A stretch of 16,406 nt of DNA from Anaerolineae bacterium (GTDB taxonomy: Bacteria; Chloroflexota; Anaerolineae; 4572-78; J111), in contig JAHDWA010000132.1 in assembly GCA_023382535.1 (NCBI GenBank), forward strand, positions 1 to 16,406. The letters are read 5' to 3'. Below the pieces are notes generated by a model that was given only the letters and a program-made list of their open reading frames with translations, had not been told where the DNA came from and did not search any database. Of this stretch, positions 13,313 through 16,406 are shown piece by piece. How positions within the stretch are numbered: the stretch's first letter is position 1; every line of letters starts with the position of its first letter. A program made the position numbers and the translations under genes.

Positions 13313-14944
13313 ATGCTCAAGATTATCAATGGCGAAGTCAATGACCCTCTGCACGGCATCAAGGGCGAAGTGCGGGACATTTATGTAAGCAATGGGAAAA
13401 TTGTGTCCCAGGAGATGGATGAGGCCCAGGTTCTCGACGCGACAGGGATGATCATCATGCCGGGCGGCGTCGAGCTGCATGCCCACGTTGCCGGACCCAA
13501 AGTGAATGCGGGCCGCAAAATGCGCCCGGAAGATCACCGCCAGATTGTCATTCCCCGCACCCCCATTACCCGTTCCGGGACTGGTCACACCGTCCCTTCC
13601 ACCTTTGCCACCGGCTACCATTTCGCTCAACTGGGTTACACGACGGTGATGGAGGCTGCCGGTCCGCCGCTGGCCGCCCGGCACGTGCACGAAGAACTGA
13701 ACGATATTCCCATCCTCGACAAAGCCTTCTTCGTGATGATGGGCAACAATTATTTTGTGATGAAGTTTATCCACGAGGGTGAGTTTGGGAAGCTTAAAGA
13801 TTACGTGGCCTGGCTGCTTGAATCTACCGGCGGCTATGTGATGAAGCTGATCAACCCGGCCGGAGTGGACCGCTGGAAATGGGGCAAAAACGTTCACAGC
13901 CTGAATGACCCGGCCGATACCTTCCCCGTAACCCCGGCCCAGATCCTGCTCAACCTGGCCCGGGTGCAGCAGGAACTGGGTGTGCCCCACCCCATCCACG
14001 TCCACTGTAACAACCTGGGCAATCCCGGCAACGCCGAAACCACCCTGCAGACGATGCAGGTGATGGGCGACCTGCCGATCCACATCACCCATATCCAGTT
14101 CAACGGCTTTGGCCAGAGCAGCCAGGGCGAGTTCCGCTCCGGTGCAGTCGAGTTAGCTGCCTACGTCAACGAGCACAAGAACGTCACGGTGGATATGGGC
14201 CAGATTGTTTTTGGCCCGGCCACCACCATGACTGCCGACGGGCCCTGGCAGTACCGGCTCCACCAATTAACCGGCAACAAGTGGGTCAACGTGGATTTGG
14301 AGATGGAAGGCGGGTCAGGCATTGTGCCCTACGTTTACAGCCAGAAAAATCCGGTCAATGCTGTTCAATGGACCATCGGCCTGGAATTTGCCCTATTGAT
14401 GGATGACCCCTGGCGCGTGTTCTTAACCACCGACCACCCTAATGGCGGCCCCTTCCACGCTTACCCGGACATCATCAAGCTCCTGATGAACCGGGATTAC
14501 CGGGCCGAAGTGCTGGCCGGGCTACATAAACGGGCGCAGACCCACAGCGGCCTCAAAGACCTGGATCGGGAATACAGCCTGTACGAAATTGCCATCATCA
14601 CCCGGGCCGGGCCGGCTAAAGTGTTAGGGTTACGTAACAAAGGCCACCTGGGACCCGGCGCCGATGCGGATATCGCTATTTATCCCAAGCTGAGCGATCC
14701 CAAGGAGATGTTGAGTCATCCGCGTTACGTCATCAAAGGCGGCGAGATGGTGGTCCAGGATGGCCGCATCGTCAAGGATAAGCCGGGCCGGACCTTTTAT
14801 GTCACCCCCGGTTATGACCGGCACATTGTGGAAACCATCCGGGAAGATTTTGAACAGTATTATACCGTCTGTTTGGAGAATTATCCGGTGCAGTTGGATC
14901 ACTATCTGCCCCGGCGTGAGCGGGTGCCATGTGAGGCTGGCTAA
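13313..14944 (+). CDS. fwdA: Formylmethanofuran dehydrogenase subunit A (amidohydrolase)
   Basis: A 543-residue amidohydrolase-fold subunit that condenses formate with methanofuran, or hydrolyses formylmethanofuran in reverse. Dinuclear metal ligands are visible: His56 and His58 (VELHAHVAGPKVN), Lys178 (GGYVMKLINPAG), which aligns with the carboxylated Lys of archaeal FwdA, His231 (PIHVHCNNLG), His257/His260 (LPIHITHIQFNG) and the catalytic Asp in LTTDHPNGGPFHAYPD (Asp374 or the nearby Asp). Length is typical of the family (about 540-570). It starts 75 bp after fwdB with GGGAGA 6 nt before the ATG. FwdC, usually adjacent in archaeal operons, does not follow: the next gene is on the other strand. 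Confidence 0.93.
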   Translation: MLKIINGEVNDPLHGIKGEVRDIYVSNGKIVSQEMDEAQVLDATGMIIMPGGVELHAHVAGPKVNAGRKMRPEDHRQIVIPRTPITRSGTGHTVPSTFATGYHFAQLGYTTVMEAAGPPLAARHVHEELNDIPILDKAFFVMMGNNYFVMKFIHEGEFGKLKDYVAWLLESTGGYVMKLINPAGVDRWKWGKNVHSLNDPADTFPVTPAQILLNLARVQQELGVPHPIHVHCNNLGNPGNAETTLQTMQVMGDLPIHITHIQFNGFGQSSQGEFRSGAVELAAYVNEHKNVTVDMGQIVFGPATTMTADGPWQYRLHQLTGNKWVNVDLEMEGGSGIVPYVYSQKNPVNAVQWTIGLEFALLMDDPWRVFLTTDHPNGGPFHAYPDIIKLLMNRDYRAEVLAGLHKRAQTHSGLKDLDREYSLYEIAIITRAGPAKVLGLRNKGHLGPGADADIAIYPKLSDPKEMLSHPRYVIKGGEMVVQDGRIVKDKPGRTFYVTPGYDRHIVETIREDFEQYYTVCLENYPVQLDHYLPRRERVPCEAG

Positions 14945-14961
14945 ACCAGCAGGCCGTCATC

Positions 14962-15015
14962 GGGCATGTCGTCTACGCATTGACGTAAAAGACATGCCCC
15001 ACGAGGTGTTTTTCA
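14962..15015 (+). terminator. Hairpin at the end of the fwd operon
   Basis: A perfect 9-bp stem GGGCATGTC (14962-14970) with GACATGCCC (14991-14999), and an inner TACG/CGTA pairing. A run of five T (15009-15013) follows about ten bases on, further away than ideal. It lies between convergent genes, so it can separate fwdA from the thioredoxin gene. Confidence 0.5.
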
Positions 15016-15031
15016 GACGTCTTGGCGGCCC

Positions 15032-15472
15032 TTATTCCGCTGCCAGCAGTTCCACCTGGCGGTGTACTTCGCCGGGCCGCAGAAGACCCACCTGGGTCAG
15101 GATTACCTGTCCCTTGCCGTCAACCACCAGCAAGGTGGGCAAACCACGTACCCCAAAATGATGAGCTGCTTGCCGGCCCAACGAACTTAAGAGATCCAGG
15201 CGGACCACTCTGGCCCGGCCGGCCAGGTCCCGTTCCAACCCATCCACGATGGGTTTAGCCACCAGGCAGGTTGCTCAGAAGTTGGAGTAGAACTCGATGA
15301 CAGTTGGTTGACCTCTGACCAGCAGGTCGTTGAGTTGAGTCAGGTTATCAAGCTGGCTGGGGGTGCTGCGCAGAAAGATAAATGCTGCGGCAATAATACT
15401 CACCACCAATAGAAATGTCCAGTTAATTCTGACCCAGTTTAGCAAATTAGCGCCGATTGCAGATACTTCCAT
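15032..15472 (-). CDS. Membrane-anchored thioredoxin, probable selenoprotein (UATC active site)
   Basis: One open minus-strand frame of 146 residues, interrupted only by an in-frame TGA at 15275-15277. N-terminal membrane anchor (about 17-36, INWTFLLVVSIIAAAFIFL), then a thioredoxin fold: PTVIEFYSNF, TGA, ATC-LVAKPIVDGLE, the cis-Pro strand FGVRGLPTLLVVDGKGQV and a final helix. In TxlA/HCF164-like proteins this site reads FYA-x-W-C-x-x-C, so the TGA stands exactly at the first redox Cys (residue 66), leaving Cys69. A perfect 8-bp hairpin (15237-15255) follows the TGA by 19 nt, as bacterial Sec insertion needs. Start at 15472 (ATG) has AGGGG 5 nt upstream; a GTG at 15478 is also possible. It lies 74 bp after the PDO gene on the same strand. 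The alternative is a nonsense mutation of TGC/TGT. Confidence 0.75.
15237..15255 (-). promoter_or_regulatory. Putative bacterial SECIS hairpin
   Basis: On the mRNA, AACCCAUC-GUG-GAUGGGUU forms a perfect 8-bp stem with a GUG loop inside the coding sequence. The loop begins 27 nt after the UGA and its first base is G, as known bacterial SECIS elements require for SelB. It encodes the conserved KPIVDG stretch, so the pairing is not simply forced by the protein. Confidence 0.6.
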
Positions 15473-15509
15473 TATCACCCCTGCACGAAAGAGTTAAAGA
15501 CTACGTGTG

Positions 15510-15541
15510 ACCCGGACCCCAATAGCGGCGACTGACCGGGT
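15510..15541. other. Inverted repeat between the PDO and thioredoxin genes
   Basis: ACCCGG (15510-15515) and CCGGGT (15536-15541) form a perfect 6-bp stem with a 20-nt loop. No T run on the minus strand. It may be a processing or attenuation hairpin between the two cotranscribed genes. Confidence 0.25.
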
Positions 15542-15552
15542 GGCACAGCAAC

Positions 15553-16209
15553 TTACGCCGCCAGGGCTGCCTTGATTTTGGTCAGCAGCATCGCCTCCGG
15601 CGCGGCCCCTTCCAGGTGAGCCGTTTCGTTAATTACCGTCCGGGGAACGCCCTGCACCTGGTACTTCATTGAGAGGTGTGGAAACTCTATCGCCTCGACC
15701 ATATCGGCCCGGACCCACTCGCTCTCAAAGGCCAGTTGATGGGCCAGATGCACCGCCTGAGGGCAATACGGGCAAGTTGGTGTCACAAACACCTGCAAAT
15801 GCAGCGGTTTTTCCAGAGCCGTCAAGTAGGCCCTGGCCTCCGCTGATAATCCCGAATCACCCCGCGAGACCATCATAATATCACTGATCAGGCTGCTGAA
15901 CTCATAGCCGGCCGGAATGCCGTAGTAGCGGATGCCGTAATCTTGGGGCTGTTCTCCACCCCGCATCACCACCACGGCCGGGATTTTATCAATCCCATAT
16001 TGTTCAACCACCTCCCGGTCGGCCACAAAGTCGTAAATTTCCAAGGTGATCTTATCCGACAGGTGGGCAATCTCTTCCGCAATCAGGCGCGTGTCGCTGC
16101 AATACTGACACTCCACTTCCTGGGTAAAGACCAGGAGATTGACCGGGTCGGGGAGCGTGGCAAATTCTTTGAGCAAATATTGGCGATCTTTTTCTTTGAG
16201 CAATGCCAT
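15553..16209 (-). CDS. Protein disulfide oxidoreductase (PDO), tandem thioredoxin/glutaredoxin folds
   Basis: A 218-residue cytoplasmic PDO with two thioredoxin-fold units. The N-terminal unit has TQEVECQYCSDTRLIAEEI (CQYC, about 34-37) and the cis-Pro loop YGIDKIPAVVVM. The C-terminal unit has FVTPTCPYCPQAVHLAHQLA (CPYC, about 148-151) and YQVQGVPRTVINE. The layout and size (about 220) match glutaredoxin-like PDOs of thermophiles and some anaerobes, which reduce, oxidise or isomerise disulfides and can pass electrons from a thioredoxin reductase. Start at 16209 has GAAAGG about 11 nt upstream. It leads the minus-strand pair with the thioredoxin gene; 16210-16406 holds no gene, but a TTGACA on the minus strand at about 16363-16368 may belong to its promoter, without a convincing -10. 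Confidence 0.9.
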   Translation of the reverse strand: MALLKEKDRQYLLKEFATLPDPVNLLVFTQEVECQYCSDTRLIAEEIAHLSDKITLEIYDFVADREVVEQYGIDKIPAVVVMRGGEQPQDYGIRYYGIPAGYEFSSLISDIMMVSRGDSGLSAEARAYLTALEKPLHLQVFVTPTCPYCPQAVHLAHQLAFESEWVRADMVEAIEFPHLSMKYQVQGVPRTVINETAHLEGAAPEAMLLTKIKAALAA

Positions 16210-16406
16210 TTTAACTTACCTTTCAATGATTTTAACTGCTGGTTTGAGTTGAGCCACTCGGCTGCTTCTTGCCGACGGCTCGATTGATCCATCTACTAGT
16301 TAGACGCAAGGCTAATGGAATAGTTACAAACAGAATTGCTTGTGCAGTTAGGCTTTATAATGAGTTGTCAATCCGCCATTTGGCCTACTTTTTGCCTGAT
16401 GTCTGA

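Noticed and set aside
13262..14092. Minus-strand ORF of 276 codons opposite fwdA
   Set aside because: Shadow of fwdA, whose metal-site residues are all on the plus strand.
1..16406. CRISPR array or intact insertion sequence
   Set aside because: No regularly spaced direct repeats, no transposase and no terminal inverted repeats were seen.

Overview
The window is bacterial DNA of fairly high GC. Rho-independent terminators, Shine-Dalgarno sites, a peptide deformylase and a Crp/Fnr regulator point to a bacterium. The Pro/Thr-rich linker of the thioredoxin-VKOR protein and the thiol-redox gene set suggest a Chloroflexota (Anaerolineae-like) organism, possibly thermophilic because a tandem glutaredoxin-like PDO is present. 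The phylum is an inference from gene content, not a measurement.

Layout. (1) 1-1032: a tyrosine recombinase broken by two single-base homopolymer frameshifts, a terminator, then the 3' part of a tRNA with CAT anticodon. This is the usual edge of an integrated element. (2) 1033-1718: mostly non-coding, with a strong terminator, doubtful small ORFs and a palindromic regulatory module. (3) 1719-3857: a moeA-like molybdopterin gene convergent with a Crp/Fnr regulator. (4) 4113-7075, minus strand: a CoA-disulfide/persulfide reductase with a rhodanese domain and a secreted thioredoxin-VKOR fusion. (5) 7175-10172, plus strand: a second copy of the palindromic module, a DUF1858 redox-disulfide protein, a NifX-like protein, a thioesterase and an MBL-fold protein of the methanopterin-synthase-like group. 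Gene debris lies between them: a SufC-like head, a frameshifted second DUF1858 copy, and a methyltransferase head joined out of frame to a ferritin tail. (6) 10217-11253: peptide deformylase and a second NifX-like protein. (7) 11254-14944: a regulatory region with a promoter and a Crp-type dyad, then formylmethanofuran dehydrogenase subunits D, B and A. (8) 15032-16209, minus strand: a membrane-anchored thioredoxin with an in-frame TGA where the first Cys of the CxxC motif should be, and a PDO.

How the genes fit together. Two themes dominate. One is one-carbon/molybdopterin chemistry: fwdDBA, moeA and the MBL protein related to a tetrahydromethanopterin enzyme. FwdB keeps its Fe-S cysteines and the Mo/W-ligand Cys, so it looks redox-active, unlike the hydrolytic Fhc version of aerobic methylotrophs. 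The subunit C gene is not next to it. The other theme is thiol/persulfide/disulfide handling on both sides of the membrane: CoADR-rhodanese, Trx-VKOR, DUF1858, PDO and the thioredoxin. The most striking single observation is that this thioredoxin appears to be a selenoprotein (U-A-T-C), with a perfect 8-bp stem and G-first loop 27 nt after the UGA.
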